Of a DNA stretch of 64,000 nt, positions 47,709-56,094 are shown one piece after another; the stretch's first letter is position 1, and each line of letters starts with the position of its first letter. The DNA is from Stenotrophomonas sp. 610A2 (GTDB lineage Bacteria > Pseudomonadota > Gammaproteobacteria > Xanthomonadales > Xanthomonadaceae): NCBI RefSeq assembly GCF_030549615.1, contig NZ_CP130832.1:248001-312000 (forward strand), in the 5' to 3' direction. A program made the position numbers and the translations under genes. Under the pieces are notes generated by a model. It was not told the DNA's origin. It saw only the letters and a program-made list of their open reading frames with translations, and did not search any database.

Positions 47709-49286
47709 ATGACCCAGATCCAACGGCGCTTCGCTTCCGTCAACGGACGGCAGGTGCACTACCGTATTGCCGGCAGCGGCCCGGCGTTGCTGTTGATCCA
47801 CCAGTCACCGCAGAACTCGCGGATGTGGGCGCAGATGCAGCAACGCTACGCCGACCGCTATACGGTGATTGCGCCGGATACGCCCGGCTTCGGTTATTCC
47901 GATGCCTTGCCCGGCAACCCGATGACGATTGCCGAGTTCGGCGCGGCCACGCTGGAGTTCGTCGACGCCATTGGCCTGCAGCGCTTCGTGGTGTTCGGCA
48001 TGCACACTGGTGGCTTGATCGCCACCTGGTTGGCCTGGGCGAATCCACAGCGTGTCGCCGCCTTGATTGTTGATGGCTACGCGGCCTTCACCCCGGAAGA
48101 GAGTGTGCTGTACGGCGATGCCTATCTGCCGCCGTTCGTGCCGCAGTGGGACGGCTCGCACCTGCGCTGGCTGTGGTCGCGCATGCGCGAGCAGAAGTAT
48201 TACTTCCCGTGGTACGACGGCCGCGCCGACGCAGCAATGATGATTGCGCCGCAGACCACCGGGAGCACCCGCGAGACGGTGATGGACGTGTTGGATGTAG
48301 GCGATACCTATCGCGCCGGCTATGCGGCCGCGTTCCGCCACAACGATCACTTCTGGCTGCAGCAGCTGCAGATGCCGTCGTGGCTGGTCTACCGCCACGG
48401 CGATCCACTGCTCGCACACATGCCGCGTCTGCGCGATCTGCCCGCCAATGTGTCAGTGGTTGAAGAGCCCGCAGGCATCCCGGCGATGCTCGACCGAATG
48501 GATGCCTGGTTGTTGCAGGCGTTGGCTGACCAAGCAGCCTTCGTCAGTGGCAAGGCTGCAGCAACGAACAACCGTTGGCAGCGACGCATCATCGCCACCG
48601 CCAGCGGTGACATGGCGGTATGGGAGCGGGCAGGGCAGGGGCCGCTGCGCCTGCTCCTGCATGCGCCCGGCACCCGCCCGCTGGTGCCGCAGCAGCTTGA
48701 TGACGATGACAGCGCGTGCTTGCTGCCGGATCTTCCCGGTCACGGCGCGTCCTGTGAGAGCGAAGCTGCCTTGGATGCCGCCAGCGTGGTCGCTGCCTTG
48801 ATGGACGCAGTACGCGACAGCGCCGAACTGCCGTTGTTGATTGAAGCCCATGGTGCCGCCGCTGGTTACATTCCCGCCTTGGTGGATGGCTTGGGCGCGC
48901 GTGTCAGCGAAGTCGTCCTGCATTCGCCATGGCTGCTCAACGCAGAAGAACAGGCCTTGCTGCTGGATGGATTGCCAAGCACGCTCATTGACCGCGCGGG
49001 CGGCTATCTCTGCGACGCCTGGCAATGGGAGCGCGAGCGTCATCTGCTATGGCCATGGCTGCCACCAAGCGCTGCTGCGCGCCGCCGCGTCGATGCGCCT
49101 GCGCCCGCGCTGGTACACGCCAACGTTGTCGAACTGCTGCGCCTCGGCAGCCGCCTGCACGGCCTGCTGCGTGACGTCACCGCGCCGGACCTGGCCGCGC
49201 GCCTGCGCGCCTTGCCGGTGCCGCTGCGCGTCATCACCGATGCCGAATCCGATTACCAGGGGCGCGCTGCCGCCCTGTCCGCCTGA
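47709..49286 (+). CDS. Tandem alpha/beta-hydrolase-fold protein with His at both nucleophile elbows
   Basis: 525 aa. The N-terminal domain (1-275) has an oxyanion strand LLLIHQSPQNSRMW and elbow FGMHTGG, with His99 where Ser, Cys or Asp is expected. A second, shorter hydrolase-like domain (295-525) has PGTRPLVPQQL, DLPGHG and elbow IEAHGAA, again with His (H381). The domains are probably not classical esterases; one may be structural. It sits in a tight run of genes between the MDR reductase and the FAD-linked oxidase. Substrate unknown. Confidence 0.75.
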   Translation: MTQIQRRFASVNGRQVHYRIAGSGPALLLIHQSPQNSRMWAQMQQRYADRYTVIAPDTPGFGYSDALPGNPMTIAEFGAATLEFVDAIGLQRFVVFGMHTGGLIATWLAWANPQRVAALIVDGYAAFTPEESVLYGDAYLPPFVPQWDGSHLRWLWSRMREQKYYFPWYDGRADAAMMIAPQTTGSTRETVMDVLDVGDTYRAGYAAAFRHNDHFWLQQLQMPSWLVYRHGDPLLAHMPRLRDLPANVSVVEEPAGIPAMLDRMDAWLLQALADQAAFVSGKAAATNNRWQRRIIATASGDMAVWERAGQGPLRLLLHAPGTRPLVPQQLDDDDSACLLPDLPGHGASCESEAALDAASVVAALMDAVRDSAELPLLIEAHGAAAGYIPALVDGLGARVSEVVLHSPWLLNAEEQALLLDGLPSTLIDRAGGYLCDAWQWERERHLLWPWLPPSAAARRRVDAPAPALVHANVVELLRLGSRLHGLLRDVTAPDLAARLRALPVPLRVITDAESDYQGRAAALSA

Positions 49287-49300
49287 GCCGAAGGACTTCC

Positions 49301-50857
49301 ATGAGCAACGACACCGCAACCGCCGTCATCGCCACGCTGCAGTCCAGCTGGGGCGGCAGCATCGTCACCGATGCCAGCGAGCTTGAGTACTACGCCACCG
49401 ACGTCTACTCGCAGGGCCAGCCACTGCTGGCAGTGCTGCGCCCGAACGATGCACAGCAGCTCGCCACTGCGGTCAAACAGCTCACCGATGCCGGTGTCGC
49501 GGTGATCGCGCGCGGCGGTGGCATGAGCTACACCAGCGGCTACACCGCTGCACGGAGCCCAAGCGTGCTGGTGGATACCAGTTCGCTGGACAGGATCGTC
49601 GAGATCAACCTGGAAGACGCCTACGTCGTGGTCGAGGCCGGTGTCACCTGGCGTGCGCTGAAGGATGCGTTGGACGCCAAAGGCGTGCGCACGCCGTACT
49701 TCGGGCCGATGTCCGGTTCACACGCCACGGTCGGCGGCGGCATGTCGCAGGGCGCGGTGTTCCACGGCACTGCACGCTACGGTTGTTCGGCCGATGTGGT
49801 GCTGGGCCTGCAGGTGGTCACCGCCAATGGCGACATCCTCACCACCGGCTCGGCGGCCGCCGCCAATACCGCGCCGTTCTTCCGCTGGTACGGCCCGGAC
49901 CTGACCGGCCTGTTCCTCGGCGATTGCGGCCTGCTCGGCATCAAGACCCGCATCGTGCTCAAGCTCATCCCCAAGCACACGCATATCGACTACCTGTCCT
50001 GGCAGTTCCCCACTGCTGATGGCCTGTTTGCCGCGCTTGGCGTGCTCGCTCGACATGGGCTTGCCAGCGAAACCGCGGCGTTCGACCCGGCGCTGACCCG
50101 CGTGCGCATGCGTCGCGCCGGGCTGTCCAGCGACGTCAAGGCGCTGGGCAACGTGATCAGGAAGGGTGGCCTTATCTCCGGCCTGAAGCTGGCGGTGAAG
50201 GGACGCGACATCGTCGACCAGGAGCAGTTCTCGCTGCACATCACCCTGGAAGGTGACAGCGCTGCCGAAGTAGCCGATCGCGTCGCGCGTGCGCGCAAGC
50301 TGGTGGGTGAGTTTGGTGAAAGCATCGAACCCTCCATCCCCAAGATGATGGCGGCCAATCCCTTTGCCGCCTGGAACTCCATGCTGGGCCCGCAGGGCGA
50401 GCGCTGGGCGCCGGTGCATGCGCTGGTACCGCATTCCAGGGCCACCAGCATGTTCAACGCGTTGCAGGCGCTGTTCGCGCGTGAGCAGGCGACGATGGAC
50501 AAGCACGGCATCTTCATCGGCACCCTGCTGTCCAGCGTGGGTGCGCAGGTTGCGTTGATCGAACCCTGCATCTACTGGCCGGACAGCCACAACGCCTTCC
50601 ACGTTCGCACCGTCGATGCCGACCACCGTGAGCGCATTGGCTGCCCGGGCGAGCACCTCGATGCCCGCGCTGCGGCCGACACGCTCAAGCGGCAGATCGC
50701 CGACACCATGCGCGCGCATGGCGCGGCCAATCTGCAGCTGGGCAAGTTCTATGACTATCGCGCCGGCCGCGACCCGGCCGCGCTGGCGGTGCTGGATGCC
50801 GTCAAAGCCCAGCTCGACCCCAAGGGCCTGATGAACCCCGGCGTGCTCAGTCGCTAA
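49301..50857 (+). CDS. FAD-linked oxidase/dehydrogenase (VAO/GlcD family)
   Basis: 518 aa. N-terminal PCMH-type FAD domain with VIARGGGMSYTSGYT (near 67-81) and GPMSGSHATVGGGMSQGAVF, and C-terminal FAD-linked oxidase domain ending LDPKGLMNPGVL. The family includes D-lactate, glycolate and 4-cresol oxidoreductases. No covalent-FAD His is obvious. It starts 14 bp after the hydrolase and is the last gene of the rightward arm. Confidence 0.85.
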   Translation: MSNDTATAVIATLQSSWGGSIVTDASELEYYATDVYSQGQPLLAVLRPNDAQQLATAVKQLTDAGVAVIARGGGMSYTSGYTAARSPSVLVDTSSLDRIVEINLEDAYVVVEAGVTWRALKDALDAKGVRTPYFGPMSGSHATVGGGMSQGAVFHGTARYGCSADVVLGLQVVTANGDILTTGSAAAANTAPFFRWYGPDLTGLFLGDCGLLGIKTRIVLKLIPKHTHIDYLSWQFPTADGLFAALGVLARHGLASETAAFDPALTRVRMRRAGLSSDVKALGNVIRKGGLISGLKLAVKGRDIVDQEQFSLHITLEGDSAAEVADRVARARKLVGEFGESIEPSIPKMMAANPFAAWNSMLGPQGERWAPVHALVPHSRATSMFNALQALFAREQATMDKHGIFIGTLLSSVGAQVALIEPCIYWPDSHNAFHVRTVDADHRERIGCPGEHLDARAAADTLKRQIADTMRAHGAANLQLGKFYDYRAGRDPAALAVLDAVKAQLDPKGLMNPGVLSR

Positions 50858-50867
50858 GCAGACCTGA

Positions 50868-50906
50868 GCCCTTCTCCCAGCGGGAGAGGGGTTGGGGAGA
50901 GGGCAG
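50868..50906. repeat. CCCTTCTCCC/GGGAGAGGGG inverted element
   Basis: CCCTTCTCCCAGCGGGAGAGG followed by GGTTGGGGAGAGGGC. It sits just after the last gene of the 36-51 kb locus and resembles the elements at 37788-37937 and 62630-62850. A likely transcription boundary. Confidence 0.55.
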
Positions 50907-51135
50907 GCGCAGCCCATTGGGCAAACCCCCTTCATCCCAAGCAACACAGCCCAACGGCCAGGCCCAGCGCCTGGCCGTTCGCGTTCGTGCCATCAGAACC
51001 ATTCACTCTGAACCCGTGGTTGCTGCCATGGCTGGCCGGTTTCCGTACCATCGGCAACAATATGCCCGCCTGATCCCACCCGGACGGCCCACGTTCGATG
51101 CAGATCGAACCGCCACCCGCATCCACCGAGACACT

Positions 51136-51999
51136 GTGAAGACACCCCAACAACTGCAGGTATTGATAGACGACGGCGTCATCGACGAGGTCCTGCGCCC
51201 GCTCAAGAGCGGCAAGGAAGCGGCGGTTTACGTCGTCCGCAGCGGCGATGAAGTGCGGTGTGCCAAGGTCTACAAGGACATGGCGCAGCGCAGCTTCCAG
51301 CAGCGCGTGCAGTACCAGGAAGGCCGCAAGGTGCGCGGCAGCCGCGAGGCCCGCGCCATCGGCAAGGCCAGCAATTACGGCCGCAAGCAGGCTGAAGCGG
51401 CATGGAAGAACACCGAGGTGGACGCGCTGTACCAGCTGCGTGACGCTGGCGTGCGCGTGCCCGAGCCGTTTGGTTATTTCCAGGGCGTGTTGGTGATGGA
51501 GTTGGTGACCGACGCCGAGGGCTACAGCGCCGCGCGCCTGGGCGAGGTGGAGCTGAGTGCCGAACAGGCCGCCGAATTCCACGCCGTGCTGGTCGAGCAG
51601 GTCAAGCTGATGCTGTGCTGCGGGCTGATCCACGGCGATCTGTCGCCGTACAATGTGCTGGTTGGGCCGGATGGTCCGGTGGTGATCGACTTCCCACAGG
51701 TGGTGAGTGCTGGCGGCAACAACGCCGCACGCACCATGTTGCTGCGCGACGTCAACAACCTCACTGCCTATCTCGGCCGCAGCGCACCCGCGCTGCTGGA
51801 CACCTGGTACGGCGAGGAAATGTGGGAGTTGTTCCAGGCCGGCGACTTGTTGGCGGACACTGTGTTGAGCGGTGAATTCACCCCGGACGAACGCGCGGTG
51901 GACCTGGACAGCGTACGCCACGCCATCAACGATGCCCGCGAAGAAGCGCTGATCCGCCAGCAAGGCCGCGAAGCCGCCGCGGAAGAAGAAGGCTACTAA
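51136..51999 (+). CDS. RIO-type serine protein kinase (PA4780-like)
   Basis: 287 aa. The GTG start gives the typical bacterial RIO N-terminus MKTPQQLQVLIDDGVIDEVLRPLKSGKEAAVYVV. Kinase landmarks: ATP-binding Lys44, catalytic HGDLSPYN (D168, N173) and metal-binding IDFPQ (D185). RIO-type kinases phosphorylate serine; the bacterial target is unknown. The open frame extends to 50917 but that part has no homology. Confidence 0.88.
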   Translation: MKTPQQLQVLIDDGVIDEVLRPLKSGKEAAVYVVRSGDEVRCAKVYKDMAQRSFQQRVQYQEGRKVRGSREARAIGKASNYGRKQAEAAWKNTEVDALYQLRDAGVRVPEPFGYFQGVLVMELVTDAEGYSAARLGEVELSAEQAAEFHAVLVEQVKLMLCCGLIHGDLSPYNVLVGPDGPVVIDFPQVVSAGGNNAARTMLLRDVNNLTAYLGRSAPALLDTWYGEEMWELFQAGDLLADTVLSGEFTPDERAVDLDSVRHAINDAREEALIRQQGREAAAEEEGY

Positions 52000-52000
52000 G

Positions 52001-52080
52001 GTAGTGCCGAGCCATGCTCGGCAGGGGCTTTCCAAACCATCCACCAGCCTCGTAGGAGCGGCGTAAGCCGCGAAGCCAGC
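52001..52080. repeat. Composite repeat: SMAG half plus GGAGCGGCGTAAGCC element
   Basis: GTAGTGCCGAGCCATGCTCG, then ATCCACCAGCCTCGTAGGAG and the second-family core GCGGCGTAAGCCGCGAAGCC. The same order and spacing recur at 54921-55000, so the composite has been copied as a unit. Confidence 0.7.
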
Positions 52081-52106
52081 AGCGCCGGAAAGGCCACAAA
52101 AGCCAA

Positions 52107-52150
52107 CCCCACCCCAGCCCTCCCCTTTGCTACGCAAAAGGGAGGGGGCA
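52107..52150. repeat. CCCCTCCCC-family inverted repeat
   Basis: ACCCCACCCCAGCCCTCCCC pairs with AAAAGGGAGGGGGC around GCTACGC. Third copy of this family in the window. Confidence 0.6.
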
Positions 52151-52156
52151 GAAACG

Positions 52157-52224
52157 GTAGTGCCGAGCGGTGCTCGGCAGAGGCTTTACCGGTAACTCTC
52201 CTGCCGAGCTTGGCTCGGCACTAC
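52157..52224. repeat. SMAG-type inverted repeat
   Basis: GTAGTGCCGAGC...GCTCGGCAGAGGCTTTACC, closing with the complementary arm ending GGCTCGGCACTAC. Its spacer closely matches that at 1669-1736. It lies just downstream of the lipoprotein gene at 52240. Confidence 0.8.
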
Positions 52225-52239
52225 AGAACAGCGCTGGCC

Positions 52240-52677
52240 TCACTCATCGCCAAGCGATGATTCCTCACGCGGGTCCGCCAGCAGGAATGAATCATCTCCC
52301 GAAGCCGAGGTAACCCGCGCAGTGCCGCCATTGCGCAGCTCCCAATGCCAGGTCTCATACCGGGTGGTAAGCGTGCCACGCACGTAGCAAGGTCCGTGCA
52401 GGAAGAAATCGTGTTCCTGGCGTGGAGTGATCAGCACGGCGCTGCGGAAAAATGCACGCACTTGTGGCGCTTCGGGTTTGAACTCCTGGCACAAGGGCGC
52501 ATCGCGCTCATTGTCGACGCCATTCCCGGTCACCACGATGTTGGACAAGCTGCCCAGCGGTCCGGGGCGCGTCGCGCAGGCGCCCAGCAGCACGGTGCTC
52601 ATCACCAACAGGCAGGGGAGGGCCAGACGCGAGGTGGCTGTGGTCGGCGCGAAAATGTGGCTGATTCCGTTCGTCAC
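52240..52677 (-). CDS. Small lipoprotein, unknown
   Basis: 145 aa. A long N-terminal segment ends in lipobox LLGAC (Cys ~34). The mature part has two Cys (CQEF, CYVRG) and is beta-rich (HDFFLHGPCYVRGTLTTRYETWHWELRNGG). The start may lie downstream at a later Met. Family not recognised. Confidence 0.6.
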   Translation of the reverse strand: MTNGISHIFAPTTATSRLALPCLLVMSTVLLGACATRPGPLGSLSNIVVTGNGVDNERDAPLCQEFKPEAPQVRAFFRSAVLITPRQEHDFFLHGPCYVRGTLTTRYETWHWELRNGGTARVTSASGDDSFLLADPREESSLGDE

Positions 52678-52783
52678 GATGATGTGGTCCTTCGATGATC
52701 AATGCGTATGCGCGGAACAGGTCTCCGCAGCGCTGTTCCGTCACCAGCAATGGCTTCGGCGCCGAAATGCCGGCAAAGCATGC

Positions 52784-53209
52784 TTATGGCTGGGCGTCGG
52801 TTTGCAGTTGGTAACTTCCGGGCGCGCCAAGCGCCACGTTGAACACGCGCGGCTCCAGCGAATAGGCGTGAACCAGATTGAGCTGCAGCGTGTCATGGTC
52901 CAGCACCACGGTTCCGCTCCGCGCTGGGCATGACCAGAAACTGTCGGAGGCTTCCGCCAACGGCACCTTGGCAACCGGAGCGAGTGGCTTCCCCGGTGCA
53001 GCTGCTGCCAGCCATTCGATCCAGACACGGCATGACACGTGCTCGAAGCCGACGTTCTCCAGACGCACCCGATAGAGCCCTTGCTGTTCCCCCGCCTGCC
53101 AATGGCCGGAAGTGACGATGGCCACGGTGGCGGCATCATCGGTTGCTTCGCTTGCGGCGGCAGGTGCGGCGGCAAGCAGCAGGTACAACAGCATGGAGTG
53201 ACTATTCAT
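52784..53209 (-). CDS. Secreted hypothetical protein
   Basis: 141 aa with a signal peptide (LLYLLLAAAPAAASEA). Two cysteines (SCRVWIEWL, SFWSCPA) could form a disulphide, and the rest is beta-sheet-like. It has the same strand as the lipoprotein downstream, 106 bp away. Function unknown. Confidence 0.6.
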   Translation of the reverse strand: MNSHSMLLYLLLAAAPAAASEATDDAATVAIVTSGHWQAGEQQGLYRVRLENVGFEHVSCRVWIEWLAAAAPGKPLAPVAKVPLAEASDSFWSCPARSGTVVLDHDTLQLNLVHAYSLEPRVFNVALGAPGSYQLQTDAQP

Positions 53210-53272
53210 GTCAGAGATCGTCCTGGGGAATCAAGTTCAGCGTTTGGCAGGCGTGCGTTGCCTGCCAGACGA

Positions 53273-54391
53273 TCATAGCGAAGTAAGCACGCCTTCCGCG
53301 GACTCCTCGGCCAGGACCAGGAAGTCGATGTAGAGCGAAACAATCGTGCCATCCGCGGCCAGTCCCCAGAACGCAGGGTAGGCGCCATCGCCATAGCCGC
53401 TGCTGGTGATAAGGCAATCGTTCGGAGACTTCAGCGAGAGCAGGGCTGGCGTGCCGCTTCCGGACCATTGCTGGAACGCCCGCTCATATGCGATGCGGCT
53501 CATTCCATCCAATGCTGCCATGTCGAAGATCGACAGGTTGCCGGCATCCACGCCATAGACACCATTGCCCTGGACGGTATTGGCGGCTTTCCAACTGGCC
53601 GCGGTAGCGCCTTCCTTGAAGCGGACGCGCACGCCGGCAACACGCCTGTCCAGATGCACGATCTGCACCGGATGACTGCCGCAGGGCGCTGACCTGTGCA
53701 AGGGCTGCACATCGGCAAGGTCGTAGCCGAAGTCAGTGATGGCGAGCGCGCCCGAGCTGACTGTCAGACGTCCCAGTTCCTGTACGGTGATGCTGCCGCT
53801 GACGGAATCGGTCTGCACGCTCCTGTCACCAAGCAACAGGCGGTTCTCATCCAACTGCAGTTCTTCGCCGGGTGCGATCAGCGGCGCATCGCCGCTTGCA
53901 TCAGCCATGCGCTGGTGCAGCGTTGATGATGCGATGAGCATCTGCGCAGGCGGGTGAAGCAGGTCGAATATCCTGGCGATGCGCCAGCTTCCCCCGGCAT
54001 CGCGTTGCAGGTCATAAACGTTGTAATGCGTCATTGGCGGCGCGGTCTTGGTGGTGAATACCTGCGCCAGGTCCCCATCAATCTCACAACCATCAAACGT
54101 GGTCGTGTCGGGTACGAAGTCGGGGTGAGAGCCGAAGTGGCCGCTGGAGCCGCACGTGCGCCCCTCGAGGAAATGAGCGGAGTCCACCTGCTCAACCAAC
54201 TCGTGCCAGACCTTGAAGTCCACCTTCCGGCCCATCATCGCGCTGGCTTTTTCCCATTGCCGGTGCCAGTCGGCGATGAAGGCGACGACCCGATCCTGCG
54301 GCAACCCGGCAGCGGCGACGGAAACGGGCGACTGGGTAGCGTGCTCTATCGCAGGGCGCTTCCCGGTGAGGAAATCCAGGATCTTCTTCAT
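53273..54391 (-). CDS. DUF4241 protein with N-terminal NTF2-like domain
   Basis: 372 aa, cytoplasmic. The N-terminal ~150 residues (FIADWHRQWEKASAMMGRKVDFKVWHELV...) resemble an NTF2-like immunity fold. The C-terminal ~200 residues carry the DUF4241 pattern (SAPCGSHPVQIVHL, YGVDAGNLSIFD, NDCLITSSGYGDGAYPAFWG). Both folds occur among predicted immunity proteins of polymorphic toxin systems, but no toxin gene is in the window. Function is inferred only from this resemblance. Confidence 0.65.
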   Translation of the reverse strand: MKKILDFLTGKRPAIEHATQSPVSVAAAGLPQDRVVAFIADWHRQWEKASAMMGRKVDFKVWHELVEQVDSAHFLEGRTCGSSGHFGSHPDFVPDTTTFDGCEIDGDLAQVFTTKTAPPMTHYNVYDLQRDAGGSWRIARIFDLLHPPAQMLIASSTLHQRMADASGDAPLIAPGEELQLDENRLLLGDRSVQTDSVSGSITVQELGRLTVSSGALAITDFGYDLADVQPLHRSAPCGSHPVQIVHLDRRVAGVRVRFKEGATAASWKAANTVQGNGVYGVDAGNLSIFDMAALDGMSRIAYERAFQQWSGSGTPALLSLKSPNDCLITSSGYGDGAYPAFWGLAADGTIVSLYIDFLVLAEESAEGVLTSL

Positions 54392-54487
54392 GGGCAGAAA
54401 GTTCGTTGTGCGGTGATGCGCGCCCGTGTCTTGCTGAACAGCGACGCGCTGCAGTAGTTGATACGCATGGAGTAGACCGCGGCCAGA

Positions 54488-54832
54488 TCAGTCATGTGCA
54501 TCCGATAACCAGCGCGTGCTAGCATGGATGAAGCCGTGGCAGCAGTAGCCCGGGCCTTCGCAGGAGATCTGTGCGGTAACCCGTGTAGCTTCCTTGGCAA
54601 AGGTATAGCAGGCGACGGATATCTCCCCCTGTATGCTCAGCGCCGGTGCAGCGGATGGCCCGTAGCGAAGCGACAAGGCGTTCTCCAGTTGCTCGCAACA
54701 AGGGCCGAAATCCAACTCCGAGCTGAAAACAAGCTGCTCCAGGATGTTGTTCGGGTCTTCCGTGCAGGCCTGCATCAGTTCCGTTTCAATTTCGAATTCC
54801 TGGCCCAGCGTGAAGCCGTTGAGGAGAGGCAT
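54488..54832 (-). CDS. Hypothetical cysteine-containing protein
   Basis: 114 aa, acidic, soluble, with two CC pairs (GPCCEQLE, GYCCHGF). GC content is visibly lower than the flanks. It lies 96 bp upstream of the DUF4241 gene on the same strand and may be an immunity or orphan accessory gene. No family recognised. Confidence 0.5.
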   Translation of the reverse strand: MPLLNGFTLGQEFEIETELMQACTEDPNNILEQLVFSSELDFGPCCEQLENALSLRYGPSAAPALSIQGEISVACYTFAKEATRVTAQISCEGPGYCCHGFIHASTRWLSDAHD

Positions 54833-54920
54833 GTGGACCTGGCAACCTGCAGTTCAAGGTGAGTACCGTCCGATTGTATTCGCCGGTGCCGGACTGCGGA
54901 AGCGGGCCCGATAGCCCCAT

Positions 54921-55000
54921 GTAGTGCCGAGCCATGCTCGGCATGCGCCCTTCCAGGCAATCCACCAAGCTCGTAGGAGCGGTGTAAGCCGCGAAGCCGA
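54921..55000. repeat. Composite repeat: SMAG half plus GGAGCGGTGTAAGCC element
   Basis: Second copy of the composite seen at 52001-52080: a SMAG half, an ATCCACCAAGCTCGTAGGAG linker, then the GCGGTGTAAGCCGCGAAGCC core, with one base changed. Confidence 0.7.
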
Positions 55001-55019
55001 CAACGCGGACCATCACCCG

Positions 55020-55226
55020 CTACAACCGACTGATCATCTTCAACCGCACCTGCGCCGCCAGCACATCGTGGCGCTGGGCGGCCATCGCGCAAAGATGATC
55101 CAACAGTGCCTGTGGATGCAGCAGCATCGGATCCGCCTCCTGCAGCTGCACGGCCAGATGGCCCCACCAGAACGGCTGGCCGTCGAGGTAGACCTCGTAA
55201 CCCACGATGTAACGGTGCGCATCCAT
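55020..55226 (-). CDS. Small protein of the dehydroquinase-like operon
   Basis: 68 aa, soluble (VGYEVYLDGQPFWWGHLAVQL then a helical C-terminus). It starts 1 bp after the stop of the 149-aa gene and is last in a three-gene operon. No family recognised. Confidence 0.55.
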   Translation of the reverse strand: MDAHRYIVGYEVYLDGQPFWWGHLAVQLQEADPMLLHPQALLDHLCAMAAQRHDVLAAQVRLKMISRL

Positions 55227-55227
55227 C

Positions 55228-55677
55228 TCAGGTGCCTACGTGCACGCGGTCGCCGACGTCGCTGCAGCACAGGTGTTCCAGTGCAAGCTCCATCGCCAGC
55301 ACGTAGCTTTGGGCGCAGTAGCCTTGGGCGATGCCGAGGCGCTGGCCGAGATGCTCGGGAAGGCAGGACTGCGGCGCGTCGCTGGGGTCGTCGTGTACTT
55401 CCACATAGGCGTTGCGCAGGCGAGGTAGCAGGCGCTGCAGGCGGGCGCTGTGCACGCAGGCTGCAGGGGCCAACAGGATCACGTCGCTAGGGTTGTGATC
55501 GGCCGCGCACAACGAATCGAGCAGCTCCTGTTCGGAGCGGCAGTTGCGCTGTGCAACGCTGATACCGACATCGAGTGCGCGGCGCACCAATGCGCTCATG
55601 ACCGGGCTGGGCAGCGGAGTACACGCCTGCAACAAGGCGCCGCTGGCATCCGGCCCACGTACGATGAAGACGGCCAT
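55228..55677 (-). CDS. Divergent type II dehydroquinase-like protein
   Basis: 149 aa, the usual length for AroQ. The order of segments fits the type II dehydroquinase fold: an opening VFIVRGPD, a mid ILLAPAACVHSARLQ (equivalent of INPGAYTHTS) and VEVHDDPSD (equivalent of VEVHLSN), then GYCAQSYVLAMELAL (equivalent of GFGAQGYELAL). The catalytic-type His is kept in both blocks. However, the N-terminal NGPNLNLLG loop with its Asn and Tyr is gone, and the Asn of INPG is Ala. It is therefore probably not a working dehydroquinase. The assignment is by eye. Confidence 0.5.
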   Translation of the reverse strand: MAVFIVRGPDASGALLQACTPLPSPVMSALVRRALDVGISVAQRNCRSEQELLDSLCAADHNPSDVILLAPAACVHSARLQRLLPRLRNAYVEVHDDPSDAPQSCLPEHLGQRLGIAQGYCAQSYVLAMELALEHLCCSDVGDRVHVGT

Positions 55678-55680
55678 GGC

Positions 55681-56094
55681 TCAGGCACCTTGCACGTTGC
55701 TGAGCAGGCGCGTGGTGATCGCCAGTGAGAGGCGTCGCGCCTCGTCGGTACCGGTACTGCAGACCGCCAATGCGGTCGCGGCATGATGCGGATGCAGATG
55801 GGCTTCGAGCGTATCTGCATCGCTGCGGGCGATCTCGATATACGGCGAGGGCAACGCATCCAGTGCGCTGCAGACGCTGCGGCCGTGCAGCGCCCATTGC
55901 GCCTCGTCGGTGGCGGTGTTCTCGATCAGCACCCAGCTTGGTGCCTGCTGTCGGGCGTTATCCAGGCACCGGGCCAACGCAGGCAGTGAGCCGCAGTGCA
56001 GGCATTGCAGCGGCTGATCGGCGAGCTGTGTGGGTAGAAGGGATGCATCCGGCACCGTTGGGTTGCGGGTATGCCGGATCAGTAAAACGCTCAT
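55681..56094 (-). CDS. Second, more degenerate dehydroquinase-like protein
   Basis: 137 aa. It parallels its neighbour: an opening VLLIRHTRN, WVLIENTATDEAQWALHGRS (INPG block), PYIEIARSDADT (VEVH block with His replaced by Ala) and ALAVCSTGTDEARRLSLAI. It lacks every catalytic residue I can place. It starts the three-gene operon, and the next gene begins 3 bp after its stop. A paralogous duplication followed by loss of function, or heteromer formation, are both possible. Confidence 0.5.
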   Translation of the reverse strand: MSVLLIRHTRNPTVPDASLLPTQLADQPLQCLHCGSLPALARCLDNARQQAPSWVLIENTATDEAQWALHGRSVCSALDALPSPYIEIARSDADTLEAHLHPHHAATALAVCSTGTDEARRLSLAITTRLLSNVQGA

